A DNA stretch of 64,000 nt from Brachybacterium timonense (GTDB lineage: Bacteria; Actinomycetota; Actinomycetes; Actinomycetales; Dermabacteraceae): positions 2,714,037 to 2,778,036 of the forward strand of contig NZ_LT984895.1 in assembly GCF_900258505.1 (NCBI RefSeq). The letters are read 5' to 3'. The stretch's first letter is position 1; the number at the start of each line of letters is the position of its first letter. Below the pieces are notes generated by a model. It was given only the letters and a program-made list of their open reading frames with translations. It was not told where the DNA came from and did not search any database. Shown here piece after piece: positions 1 through 6,768 of the stretch. A program made the position numbers and the translations under genes.

Positions 1-210
1 ACGATTCTCCTCCTCGAGCGGCTCCCCCGGGCCGGCTGGTTCGGTGGGGCCGTAGCGGTTGCACCAGATCCGCAGCGTCTCCTCGCCGACACCGAGCTGC
101 GGGGAGACCGCACGAATCGATGCTGCACGGGGACCACCCTCGCGGGCCTGACGGTCGTAGACCATCCGCACGGCACGGTCACGCAGCTCTGGACTGAACT
201 TCTTGGGCAT
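1..210 (-). CDS. IS3-family transposase OrfA (partial)
   Basis: Seventy codons are visible from the ATG at 210 down to the window edge. The start MPKKFSPELRDRAVRMVYDR is the helix-turn-helix N-terminus of IS3-family OrfA proteins (HTH_Tnp_1), followed by a segment matching the second half of the HTH (VGEETLRIWCNRYG). In this family OrfA binds the terminal repeats, and the active transposase OrfAB is normally made by programmed frameshifting into orfB, which would lie beyond position 1. The frame is open throughout. Function of this copy cannot be judged without the rest of the element. Confidence 0.8.
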   Translation of the reverse strand, partial: MPKKFSPELRDRAVRMVYDRQAREGGPRAASIRAVSPQLGVGEETLRIWCNRYGPTEPAGPGEPLEEENR

Positions 211-258
211 ACTCCGATTCTCCCTGCTGAGACTCGGAACAGAACCCAGGACGCTTCA
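1..258 (-). mobile_element. IS3-family insertion sequence, left end only (truncated by window edge)
   Basis: Read on the minus strand, the element begins at 258 with TGAAGCGTCCTGGGTTCTGT, the TG-starting terminal repeat style of IS3-family elements. About 50 bp later comes the start codon of an OrfA-like transposase. The other end and orfB lie outside the window, so target duplication and completeness cannot be judged. The insertion cuts a small reading frame immediately to its right (259-361). Confidence 0.75.
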
Positions 259-361
259 TGTCGACCGGTTCATATGATCCGCGCGCCAAGGTTGCAGCGG
301 CGCTGGCGTCCTTGGCGGCCTGGCGCTCCGCCCGCTTCCCTGACTGCCCTCGTGTCGGCAT
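259..361 (-). pseudogene. 5' fragment of a small gene interrupted by the IS3 element
   Basis: An ATG at 361 is preceded on the minus strand by a good ribosome-binding site (AGAGGTG, six bases before the start). It opens a basic, alanine-rich frame, MPTRGQSGKRAERQAAKDAS and onward for about 34 codons. At 258 the frame runs straight into the IS3 terminal repeat. I therefore read it as the beginning of a real gene whose remainder was displaced by the insertion. No family is recognised. It belongs to the same small-gene neighbourhood as the HTH and membrane peptides to its right. Confidence 0.5.
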
Positions 362-490
362 GGTGATCACCTCTATGATTCATCGCCGCCCACCCGCGAC
401 AGGCTTCAAGCGTACTTAGTTCCTGGTCCAGCGGCTGGAGGTGGCGACCCTCGTCCTCATGCAGGCATGGTGGAGTCTGTTGCGCTGTAC

Positions 491-697
491 CTACTTCGCA
501 CTAGTACGTCCCCGGCCTGGTCGGTTCGCGTTCCACGCGTCGACGGTTTCGGGGAGCCAGCCCATGGTGCCGCGGCCCTCGAGCCCGATGATGACGTCTG
601 GGTCGGGCAGCTTGTACCGGGCGAGCGTGGGGACTTTCACGCCGATCCTGGCGGCAAGGTCACTTCTGGACAGGTAGATCACTGGGCGCGACGCCAC
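491..697 (-). CDS. small helix-turn-helix DNA-binding protein (excisionase/AlpA-like)
   Basis: A 68-residue protein with GTG start at 697. Residues about 9-35 (SRSDLAARIGVKVPTLARYK) form the winged/MerR-like HTH seen in excisionases and phage-type regulators. A tail with a conserved-looking GTMGWLPETVDAWNANRPGR matches the sort of family used to direct integrase or to repress phage promoters. The upstream RBS is weak (GGTGGT), and the start overlaps the end of the preceding membrane-protein gene by 19 bases, which suggests translational coupling. No integrase is visible in the window. Function as excisionase versus repressor is inference from size and fold only. Confidence 0.7.
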   Translation of the reverse strand: MASRPVIYLSRSDLAARIGVKVPTLARYKLPDPDVIIGLEGRGTMGWLPETVDAWNANRPGRGRTSAK

Positions 698-864
698 GCG
701 ACCACCACCGCAGTTGTATACACGGCGGCCGCAGCGGCCGTGAGTACAGACGCCGCGACAGTCAGGACGGTGGGGTCAGTGGCGGCGGACCAGACGGTGA
801 GTCCTGTCGCGCCGATGATCAGCCAGATCGGGTCGATGATCTTGTTCTTCATGGTTCGGTGCAT
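679..864 (-). CDS. small two-helix membrane protein (hypothetical, holin-like size)
   Basis: Up to 61 residues, with possible starts at 864 or at the ATG at 852 (MKNKIIDPIWLIIGATGL). Two hydrophobic segments, roughly residues 10-29 and 33-56, are separated by a short polar turn and followed by a basic end (WRRAQ). This is the usual topology of a small inner-membrane protein with both ends in the cytoplasm. Neither start has a convincing Shine-Dalgarno sequence, and a strong hairpin lies just upstream. The case rests on composition and on its position before the HTH gene. A holin-like role is only a size-based guess. Confidence 0.45.
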   Translation of the reverse strand: MHRTMKNKIIDPIWLIIGATGLTVWSAATDPTVLTVAASVLTAAAAAVYTTAVVVAWRRAQ

Positions 865-877
865 GGATGATGGGAGG

Positions 878-914
878 GGCGGCCCCGGAGTTCTAGGTCT
901 ACTTCGGGGCCGCC
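878..914 (-). terminator. strong GC hairpin between two small genes
   Basis: Perfect 10-bp stem: GGCGGCCCCG at 878-887 pairs with CGGGGCCGCC at 905-914, and further pairs extend inward. It sits just after the stop of the 34-residue peptide on the minus strand and before the two-helix membrane gene. It is a likely terminator or attenuator between them. There is no clear U-run. Confidence 0.55.
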
Positions 915-919
915 GTCGC

Positions 920-1024
920 TCAGTCCTTGTCGCGCGGTCGCGTCACTTCGATGAGTTTCGCGATTGAGGCGATGAGGCCGGCGATCGCGGCGATGAGGGC
1001 CGCGACTCCTGTCATCTCTTCCAT
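920..1024 (-). CDS. 34-residue hydrophobic peptide with strong RBS
   Basis: Start ATG at 1024, stop at 920-922. An excellent ribosome-binding site (AGAGGAGGAAGC) directly precedes the ATG. The peptide has a short acidic start (MEEMTG), one long Ala/Ile/Leu helix (about residues 7-26) and a charged end (VTRPRDKD), so it looks like a single-span membrane peptide. Upstream is a rare AT-rich stretch carrying a compound palindrome (1043-1077), which suggests tight control. Small hydrophobic peptides of this kind occur as phage-encoded proteins and type I toxins. Neither identity is shown here, and no antisense RNA is evident. Confidence 0.55.
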   Translation of the reverse strand: MEEMTGVAALIAAIAGLIASIAKLIEVTRPRDKD

Positions 1025-1042
1025 GCTTCCTCCTCTCTTCTG

Positions 1043-1077
1043 TTGTACCTCAACAATACATCAGTAATGATGTACAA
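1043..1077 (-). promoter_or_regulatory. compound palindromic operator upstream of the 34-residue peptide
   Basis: Two nested inverted repeats: TACATCA (1057-1063) / TGATGTA (1068-1074), separated by 4 bases, and an outer TTGTAC (1043-1048) / GTACAA (1072-1077). The stretch is much more AT-rich than its surroundings and lies 19 bases before the start of the peptide gene's RBS/ATG region. It is most simply a repressor-binding promoter region. The HTH gene at 491-697 is a candidate regulator by proximity only. Confidence 0.55.
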
Positions 1078-1446
1078 GCAAGTGCGCAGACCACGAAGTG
1101 ACTCACACAACTAGCTCCCCACCTGCCATCACGGCGGGCGGGGCGCTTCTTTGTTTCCCCATGTCCAGTTCGCGCCGATAAATCAACCCGACGCCACTAA
1201 AACAAGGCACCGCACGAGCGTCGATGCTGGTCAGGCCCTTCTTTAGGGGTGTCGCATTGTCGGGCGGGTAATCATAGGGCCCCCCAGATAGAGAAGGCCG
1301 GCCCTGGACTGAGCAGGCGCTCAGCGGAACCGGTCGTGTTCCCGCGAGTCTACTGGGGTCAGCCGCGCAGCCCGGACCACCCGACCGAGACAGCACGCCA
1401 CGGTGCGCGGGGGAGGACGTAGCGAGGCGGCAGCGCGATTGGACAC
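1078..1446. other. about 370 bp without a recognisable gene
   Basis: Open frames here have no family resemblance or RBS and look like chance frames in GC-rich DNA. The stretch separates the small-gene remnant from IS copy 1. Near its right end, 1436-1448 repeats the 13 bases CGATTGGACACAC that also follow the IS at 2796-2808. Confidence 0.4.
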
Positions 1447-1525
1447 ACGATTGGGGGTTATAGGCCAGATTGTGTGTATGGATCCGGCTAGTTCTCGGCC
1501 TTGACCTGGGGGTTTAGGGGTGTTG

Positions 1526-1544
1526 ACATGCTTTGGAAGCATGT
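1526..1544 (+). promoter_or_regulatory. hairpin overlapping the transposase ribosome-binding site
   Basis: ACATGCTT (1526-1533) and AAGCATGT (1537-1544) form a perfect 8-bp stem with a 3-base loop. The stem includes the GGAAG that precedes the GTG start at 1548. Folding would hide the RBS, a common way for insertion sequences to limit translation from read-through transcripts. The same sequence is present in copy 2. Confidence 0.5.
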
Positions 1545-1547
1545 TGG

Positions 1548-2711
1548 GTGTCGCCTCCTGGTAATCGGCCTCGGTGTCGTGTATGTGATCAGTCCCTGGT
1601 CAAGAGCGGGAAGACCTCAGCGGGGCGGACGAGGTGGCGGTGTCGCTCCTGCGGCTCCAGCACCGTCCTGGACCGTCCCGACATCAGCCATCGAGCTGAG
1701 CTGGAGTGGTTCCATGCCTGGCTGCTGAAGGGCGAGAGGCCACCGGCCTGGGCCGGCAGCGATCGCACGCTCCGCCGCCGTCTGCGCTGGTGCTGGCGTA
1801 TCGAGGTCCCGCCGCCACTGCCCACGGGCGAGCTCCACGACGTGGTCATGCTCGATGGCACCTACTTCCAGAACTGGTGCCTGCTGATCGCGACTAACGG
1901 TCATTACGTGCTGGACTGGCAGTGGTGCGACCGGGAGAAGAAGATCGCCTGGGCTCAGATCCTGCAGCGCTGGCCCGCACCACGTCTGGTCGTCACAGAC
2001 GGTGGAACGGGACTGCACGCAGCCGTGCACGAGCACTGGCCCCAAGCACGCGTCCAACGCTGCTACTTCCACATCTTCCAGAACGTCCGCCGCTACACCA
2101 CGCTTGCCCCACGCCTGGAGGCCGGGGGGCAGATCCTGGCACTGACCAGGGCGGTCATGAAGATTCAGAACATCGATCAGGCCGCTCTCTGGCTCGGTGC
2201 CTACGCGTCCTGGGAAGGACGCGGGAGCGAGTTCCTCCGCCAACGCACCTACGCACGAACCGGCACAGAACGCCCACGATCAGTGCCATTGGCGAAGCCG
2301 TGGTGGTACACGCACCGAGACCTCCGCAGTGTTCGTGGCTTGTTCCGCGGCCTGATCAAGCACGAGAACCTCTTCGCCTGGCTCGAACTCGCCCCCGACA
2401 TCGACAAGCCGCTGCCCCGGACGACATCACCCCTGGAAGGCGCTCAGAACACGGCCGTCAAGGACCTCCTCAGACGCCACCGCGGAATGCCCGCGGACCA
2501 CGCCAGACGAGCCGCGGAATGGCTCCTGGACTCCCTCACCGCAACCCCACGAGAGCCCTGGTCACTCGCACGCGAAGAGCACTGGAAACCGCCACCAGCG
2601 CGACCGGCGATCACTCCAGGCCCGGAGCCCGGCCCCACCCTCGGCACCAGCTTCTCCTGGGAAGACGGCAACGGAATCCAACACGGCTGGGCCGGCCGAA
2701 CACACCCCTGA
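1548..2711 (+). CDS. IS1249-family transposase, copy 1
   Basis: About 387 residues from the GTG at 1548, chosen because GGAAG lies 8 bases upstream; a TTG at 1533 would add five residues. The N-terminus carries a two-CxxC zinc ribbon (CRVC...CRSC). The catalytic DDE core is visible as LDGTY, VTDGG and the LEGAQN segment, with the CxxH motif (RCYFHI) typical of IS256-type transposases between the second Asp and the Glu. The enzyme cuts and pastes the element through its terminal repeats. The frame is intact. It differs from copy 2 by about nine residues, all within roughly residues 170-240. Confidence 0.93.
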   Translation: MSPPGNRPRCRVCDQSLVKSGKTSAGRTRWRCRSCGSSTVLDRPDISHRAELEWFHAWLLKGERPPAWAGSDRTLRRRLRWCWRIEVPPPLPTGELHDVVMLDGTYFQNWCLLIATNGHYVLDWQWCDREKKIAWAQILQRWPAPRLVVTDGGTGLHAAVHEHWPQARVQRCYFHIFQNVRRYTTLAPRLEAGGQILALTRAVMKIQNIDQAALWLGAYASWEGRGSEFLRQRTYARTGTERPRSVPLAKPWWYTHRDLRSVRGLFRGLIKHENLFAWLELAPDIDKPLPRTTSPLEGAQNTAVKDLLRRHRGMPADHARRAAEWLLDSLTATPREPWSLAREEHWKPPPARPAITPGPEPGPTLGTSFSWEDGNGIQHGWAGRTHP

Positions 2712-2725
2712 CCCCGCCACGACAC

Positions 2726-2794
2726 GCCCCGGCCATACACACATTTTGGCCAATAACCCCGCCCCGGCCATACACTCATTTTGGCCAATAACCC
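2726..2794 (+). repeat. tandem duplication of the IS right terminal repeat
   Basis: Two 35-bp units (2726-2760 and 2761-2794) differ at one base (acacAcatt versus acacTcatt). Each contains the complete right terminal inverted repeat GGCCATACAC...GGCCAATAACC. Copy 2 of the element has only one unit. The outer unit is the one adjacent to the target duplication. Confidence 0.9.
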
Positions 2795-2819
2795 ACGATT
2801 GGACACACCGAGGGCACAG

Positions 2820-2851
2820 AAAAGGGCCACTCCCCGAAGGAAAGTGGCCCT
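2820..2851 (-). terminator. rho-independent terminator of tRNA-Thr
   Basis: On the minus strand AGTGGCCCT pairs with AGGGCCACT (2823-2831 / 2843-2851), followed by TTTT. It lies directly after the tRNA-Thr 3' end. The IS target duplication begins 20 bases beyond it. Confidence 0.85.
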
Positions 2852-2855
2852 GACC

Positions 2856-2931
2856 TGGAGCCGCCTGCGGGAATCGAACCCGCGACCTATTCATTACGAG
2901 TGAATCGCTCTGCCGACTGAGCTAAGGCGGC
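2856..2931 (-). tRNA. tRNA-Thr (anticodon CGT)
   Basis: A 76-base cloverleaf with encoded CCA: acceptor GCCGCCT / AGGCGGC, D-arm AGCTCAGTCGGCAGAGC, anticodon loop CTCGTAA giving CGT, and T-loop GGTTCGATTCC. It is followed by its own terminator and then by IS copy 1. Confidence 0.95.
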
Positions 2932-2977
2932 GCCCCGCTGTTCGCGCAGCGGACCGCATCACTGTACGGGATGTCCG

Positions 2978-3004
2978 CTCACGCGGGCAAAGCGGCGGCG
3001 TGAG
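2978..3004 (-). terminator. candidate terminator of the S33 peptidase gene
   Basis: CTCACGC (2978-2984) and GCGTGAG (2998-3004) form a 7-bp stem just past the stop codon at 3012. There is no U-run, so this is moderate support only. Confidence 0.4.
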
Positions 3005-3011
3005 GGGCTCG

Positions 3012-4703
3012 TCACCCTGCCTGCTCGGCACCGCCCGGTGAGGAGCAGGTCAGGCCATTCTCCGGCACGGTGCCGTCCACCAAGTAGTCCTCAACAGCCT
3101 TCTCGATGCAGCCGCCAGAGCGGCCGTACGCGGTGTGGCCGCGCCCCTCGTAGGTGAGCAGCACACCCTGGTCGAGCTGCTGCGCCAAGGACTCCGACCA
3201 GGCGTACGGCGTCGCGGGATCACCGGTGGTACCGATCACGAGGATCGGCCCGGCGCCCTTCGCAGCGATCGGCGCTGGCTCACGCAGCGGCTTCACCGGC
3301 CACGGCTTGCAGTAGGCGGCGCTGTACCCGGCGTTCTCACCCATCAGCGGGTACTTCTGTGCGAGCTGTTCGGATTGCTGCTTCTGCCATTCCAGGTCCT
3401 CCACCCCGGGGTGGTCCAGACAGTTGATGGCGTTGATCGCGAACGCCCCGTTGCCGTTGAAGGTTCCGCCTTGCTCCCGCTCAGCGGACATATCGGACAG
3501 CTGCAGAAGCATGGAACCATCCCCCTGGGTAGCGTCGGCCAGACCAGAGCGGAGCATCTCCCAGATGCCGTCTTCGTACATCGCCATGACGAGAGCAGTG
3601 CTGGCGTGGGAGCCTGTCATGCGTCGGCCGTCCGGATCGTCGGTCTCCACGGGGTTGCGGTCCCAGGAGGTCAGCAGGTTCTCCAGCTGCTTCTTCGCTT
3701 CGGCCACATCGCCCTTGAACGGGCAGGCATCGTCGCCGCGGTTCAGGCAGTCCTGCAGGAAGTCCTCGATAGCGGCTTCGAAGCCCGCGGTCTGGCCAGC
3801 GGTGATCTGGTCCATGGTGAGCGCGGGATCCATGGCGCCGTCGAGCACGAAGCGTCCCACCCGCTCGGGATACAGATCGGCGTAGGTTGCTCCCAGGTAC
3901 GTGCCGTATGAGAAGCCGACATAGTCGAGCGTGTCGGAATCCACGGCAGCGCGCAGCACATCCAGATCGCGCGCAGCGGAGTAGGTGTCGAGGTACGGCA
4001 GGAGATCTGCGTGCTTCTCACTGCAGCCATCGGCGATCTTCTGCATCCAATCAATAGTGGTCTGGAGGTTCTCGTCGGGCGTCGCATCGGGGTCACCCGG
4101 TCTGTTGTATTCGGCGTCGAACTCTTCATCGCTCACGCAGTGGATGCCGGAGGAACGCGAGACGCCGCGCGGATCGAAGCCCACCAGGTCAAAACTCGAC
4201 GTGACCGGCTCACCGGCGATGTAGGTGGCGACGGTGCTGGCGAAGTCCACCCCTGACCCGCCGGGGCCGCCGGGGTTCAAGAACAGAGTGCCTTTCTTCT
4301 CTCCGGTGGCCGCCACCTTGGCGACGGCGATCTCAATATCACCGGCACCAGGGTCGTTCCACACGCGCGGCACTGTCACTGTGCCGCACTGACGGTCGGC
4401 TCCGGAATCATCGCCGCAGTCCGACCAGTCGATCGACTGCTCGTAGTAGGAAGCGTATGCGGGGTCCGTGGCCGGATCGGAGTCGAGATGCTGCGCCGCA
4501 GACTCGCCGAGCTCCGCAAGCGGCGGCGTCTTCGCCTCCTGGCCGTTGCTGCTGGCTCCGCCTGCGTCGCTGGAGCCCCCGTCGTCACTGCTGCCAGCAC
4601 CACCGGTGGTGCCGCCGGTGCAGGAGCTCAGCACCAGCGTGACAGCCGCGGCGGCGCTAGCGAGGGCCGCAAGCGGCCGGGCGGATTGGACACGGGTGCG
4701 CAT
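3012..4703 (-). CDS. S33-family (tripeptidyl aminopeptidase-like) lipoprotein peptidase
   Basis: A 563-residue alpha/beta hydrolase secreted as a lipoprotein. The signal peptide ends in the lipobox L-S-S-C28, followed by a Gly/Ser/Asp-rich linker to about residue 55. The oxyanion region NPGGPGGSG (about 143-151) precedes the nucleophile elbow G-F-S265-Y-G. The C-terminal TAP-type domain supplies the Asp (GDPATPY) and His (GRGHTAYG). Family members release N-terminal di- or tripeptides from proteins outside the membrane, so the likely role is peptide scavenging. The protein stands alone between tRNA-Thr and the two-component system. Its natural substrate cannot be read from the sequence. Confidence 0.9.
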   Translation of the reverse strand: MRTRVQSARPLAALASAAAAVTLVLSSCTGGTTGGAGSSDDGGSSDAGGASSNGQEAKTPPLAELGESAAQHLDSDPATDPAYASYYEQSIDWSDCGDDSGADRQCGTVTVPRVWNDPGAGDIEIAVAKVAATGEKKGTLFLNPGGPGGSGVDFASTVATYIAGEPVTSSFDLVGFDPRGVSRSSGIHCVSDEEFDAEYNRPGDPDATPDENLQTTIDWMQKIADGCSEKHADLLPYLDTYSAARDLDVLRAAVDSDTLDYVGFSYGTYLGATYADLYPERVGRFVLDGAMDPALTMDQITAGQTAGFEAAIEDFLQDCLNRGDDACPFKGDVAEAKKQLENLLTSWDRNPVETDDPDGRRMTGSHASTALVMAMYEDGIWEMLRSGLADATQGDGSMLLQLSDMSAEREQGGTFNGNGAFAINAINCLDHPGVEDLEWQKQQSEQLAQKYPLMGENAGYSAAYCKPWPVKPLREPAPIAAKGAGPILVIGTTGDPATPYAWSESLAQQLDQGVLLTYEGRGHTAYGRSGGCIEKAVEDYLVDGTVPENGLTCSSPGGAEQAG

Positions 4704-4880
4704 GGGAACTCCTGCAGGTCGGGATGGCGCAATCCTACGGCGCGGCTGTCCTCGTGAAGCGCTCTATGCGCAGGTGTGGCCGAAGGCCGCACGATGAGCC
4801 GACGAAGGTCCGACCCGCGTAGTTCGCTGGTCGACCTTTGACGGCGGTCCGCCGATCACTTCCGCATTACAGTGAGCCGG

Positions 4881-6017
4881 GTGACCGCCCCACCTGCCCC
4901 TCGCCGTCGGATCCCGCTGGAGATCCTCATGGTGGCGGCAGCACTGTTTGAAGGCGCGCTCGTCGTTCTCCCACTCGATGGCGGGGCGATTGACACGTCG
5001 CTGCTGCGCCCAGCACTCATCGGCATCGCGCTCACATGCGTGCTGCTGTTCCGCTTCCGCACGTGGCGCTGGCTGCTGCCGCTGGTGGGGGTCGCGAACG
5101 CTCTCGCGCCATCCCTGACTGTCGCGAGCGTGTGTTCGTTCGGCTTCGCAAATCGAGCGTCGGACCGCCGCATGGTGCTGCTGGTCAGCACGCTGGTCGG
5201 GCTCGCCATGTCGGTGCCGTTCTGGCGGCTCGGCGACCTTGCGAGCTCGAGCCTGGAGACCATGGGGAGCCTGATGGTGGCGGGAACCACCGGCGCACTG
5301 GGCATGTATACGGCGTCCTCGCGGCGCCTCACACAGGAGCTGGAGCAGCGCGCCCAGTTCGATGAGGACGGCCGCCTGCAGCTTCAGGAAGAGGCCCGCC
5401 GCGCCGAGCGCACCCGCATCGCCCGCGAGATGCACGACATCGTGGCGCACAAGATCTCACTGGTCGCGCTGCAGGCCGGCGCTCTCGAAGTGAACACGAA
5501 CCTCGAACGCGAGCAGGTGGTCGAGGCCGCGGGACTGATCCGCTCGACCGCGACCACCGCCTTGTCCGAGCTGCGTGAGGTGCTCGGCGTCCTGCGCGGC
5601 GATGATGACGAGGCACCACTCGCGCCCCAACCCACCTGGAACGACGTGCGCGCGCTGGTGACGGCATCGCAAGAGGCAGGCGTGTCTGTTGAGCTGTTCG
5701 ACTTCATCGACGCTCCCGTTCCTGACACGCTGGCCCGCACCACGTATCGGGTGGTGCAGGAAGGGCTCACGAACATTCACAAGCACGCCCGTCACACCCA
5801 GGCGCGTGTGGCACTCATCGGCGAGCCCGGCACGGAGCTGGTGATCGAGGTCAGTAATGTGCTTCCACAGGGGTTCACGACGGACCTGCCCGGCGCCCGC
5901 ATGGGCCTGTCCGGCATCGAGGCGCGCGTCACGCATGCCGGTGGCACGATCACGTCAGGCCCCACGGACGATGGACGCTTCGAGGTGAAGGCGGTGATCC
6001 CATGGCCGGCGACGTAA
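4881..6017 (+). CDS. NarL-type sensor histidine kinase
   Basis: About 378 residues. A TACAGT box at 4868-4873 lies seven bases before the GTG at 4881, so a leaderless start there is likely; the GTG at 4872 is the alternative and overlaps that box. The N-terminal half has four or five hydrophobic helices, then a short coiled linker (about residues 150-175). It continues into a HisKA_3 dimerisation helix with the phospho-accepting motif R-E-M-H-D-I-V-A-H. A HATPase_c domain follows, with the N-box YRVVQEGLTNIHKHA and a G-box ARMGLSGIEARV. It phosphorylates the overlapping response regulator. The signal is unknown; there is no extracytoplasmic sensor domain. Confidence 0.9.
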   Translation: MTAPPAPRRRIPLEILMVAAALFEGALVVLPLDGGAIDTSLLRPALIGIALTCVLLFRFRTWRWLLPLVGVANALAPSLTVASVCSFGFANRASDRRMVLLVSTLVGLAMSVPFWRLGDLASSSLETMGSLMVAGTTGALGMYTASSRRLTQELEQRAQFDEDGRLQLQEEARRAERTRIAREMHDIVAHKISLVALQAGALEVNTNLEREQVVEAAGLIRSTATTALSELREVLGVLRGDDDEAPLAPQPTWNDVRALVTASQEAGVSVELFDFIDAPVPDTLARTTYRVVQEGLTNIHKHARHTQARVALIGEPGTELVIEVSNVLPQGFTTDLPGARMGLSGIEARVTHAGGTITSGPTDDGRFEVKAVIPWPAT

Positions 6018-6682
6018 TCCGGGTGGGGCTAGTGGACGATGACTCGCTCGTGCGGGCAGGTCTCGCAATGATCCTGGGCGCCGACGCGAGGCTGGAGATC
6101 GTGGGGCAAGCCGACGACGGCTCCGGCGCAGTGCCGCTCGTGCAGAAGCATCGCCCCGACGTGCTGCTGATGGACGTGCGAATGCCGACGATGGACGGTC
6201 TGCGCGCCACGAAAGCAGTGGTGGAACTCCCGAACCCGCCGAAGATCATCATGCTCACCACGTTCGACATGGACGAGTACGTGTTCCAGGCGCTCGAGGC
6301 CGGTGCCAGCGGATTCCTCCTGAAGGACACACCGCCGCAGGATCTGATTCGCGCCGTCCATGTGGTGGCGGGAGGCGATGCGATGCTCTCCCCCGGCGTG
6401 ACCCGTCGGATGCTCTCCCACTTCTCACACGCAAACCCGGGCACTCGGGCCCCGCAGCATCCAGGCTTAGATCAGCTGACCGATCGCGAGCGCGAGGTAC
6501 TAGGCGCCGTCGGTGCAGGTCTGTCGAATGCACAGATCGGCACACGCTTGTTCATGAGCGAGGCGACGGTGAAGGCGCATGTGTCGAAGATTTTCGCGAA
6601 GCTGGACTGCACGAACCGTGTGCAGATCGCGATCATCGCGCACGAGGCCGGGTTAAGCGACATCGACGAGGCACCCGCCTGA
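6002..6682 (+). CDS. NarL/LuxR-family response regulator
   Basis: A 226-residue protein whose ATG at 6002 overlaps the kinase gene by 16 bases, indicating coupled synthesis of the pair. The receiver domain occupies residues about 6-122, with the acidic cluster VDDD near 11-14, the phospho-acceptor D58 in LLMDVRMP, and conserved Thr and Lys (TTFD, LLKDTPP). The C-terminal LuxR HTH (LTDREREVLGAVGAGLSNAQ onward, ending near residue 215) binds promoters as a dimer. Likely targets are not evident, since neighbouring genes are tRNAs and a metallopeptidase. Confidence 0.93.
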   Translation: MAGDVIRVGLVDDDSLVRAGLAMILGADARLEIVGQADDGSGAVPLVQKHRPDVLLMDVRMPTMDGLRATKAVVELPNPPKIIMLTTFDMDEYVFQALEAGASGFLLKDTPPQDLIRAVHVVAGGDAMLSPGVTRRMLSHFSHANPGTRAPQHPGLDQLTDREREVLGAVGAGLSNAQIGTRLFMSEATVKAHVSKIFAKLDCTNRVQIAIIAHEAGLSDIDEAPA

Positions 6683-6768
6683 GCACCGTTCGGCGCGACT
6701 GATCCGCCCGGATTGCCTGCGCCGTGTGAACCGCTTCTGCAGGTACGGCCCCGGTGAGGCGGACTGCG

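Larger units (their letters stand above)
1455..2794 (+). mobile_element. IS1249-type (IS256-related) insertion sequence, copy 1
   Basis: The element is 1340 bp. Its left end begins GGGTTATAGGCCAGATTGTG and its right end, read inward, is GGGTTATTGGCCAAAATGAG. These are imperfect inverted repeats of about 27 bp. A perfect 8-bp target duplication, ACGATTGG, flanks it at 1447-1454 and 2795-2802, as expected for IS256-group transposition. The right terminal repeat is present twice in tandem (35-bp unit, 2726-2760 and 2761-2794), so this copy is exactly 35 bp longer than copy 2 (8556-9860). It lies beside tRNA-Thr, right end toward the tRNA terminator. Confidence 0.93.

Noticed and set aside
1922-2791. 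Long second-frame protein overlapping the transposase (and its twin at 8437-9393)
   Set aside because: It is an out-of-frame Arg/Pro-rich shadow of the transposase with no RBS or motifs. A programmed frameshift is not needed because the main frame is complete.
2726-2794. Short CRISPR array
   Set aside because: Only two units, no spacer between them, and the unit is clearly the insertion sequence end. The other direct repeats (55410, 58673) also have only two copies.
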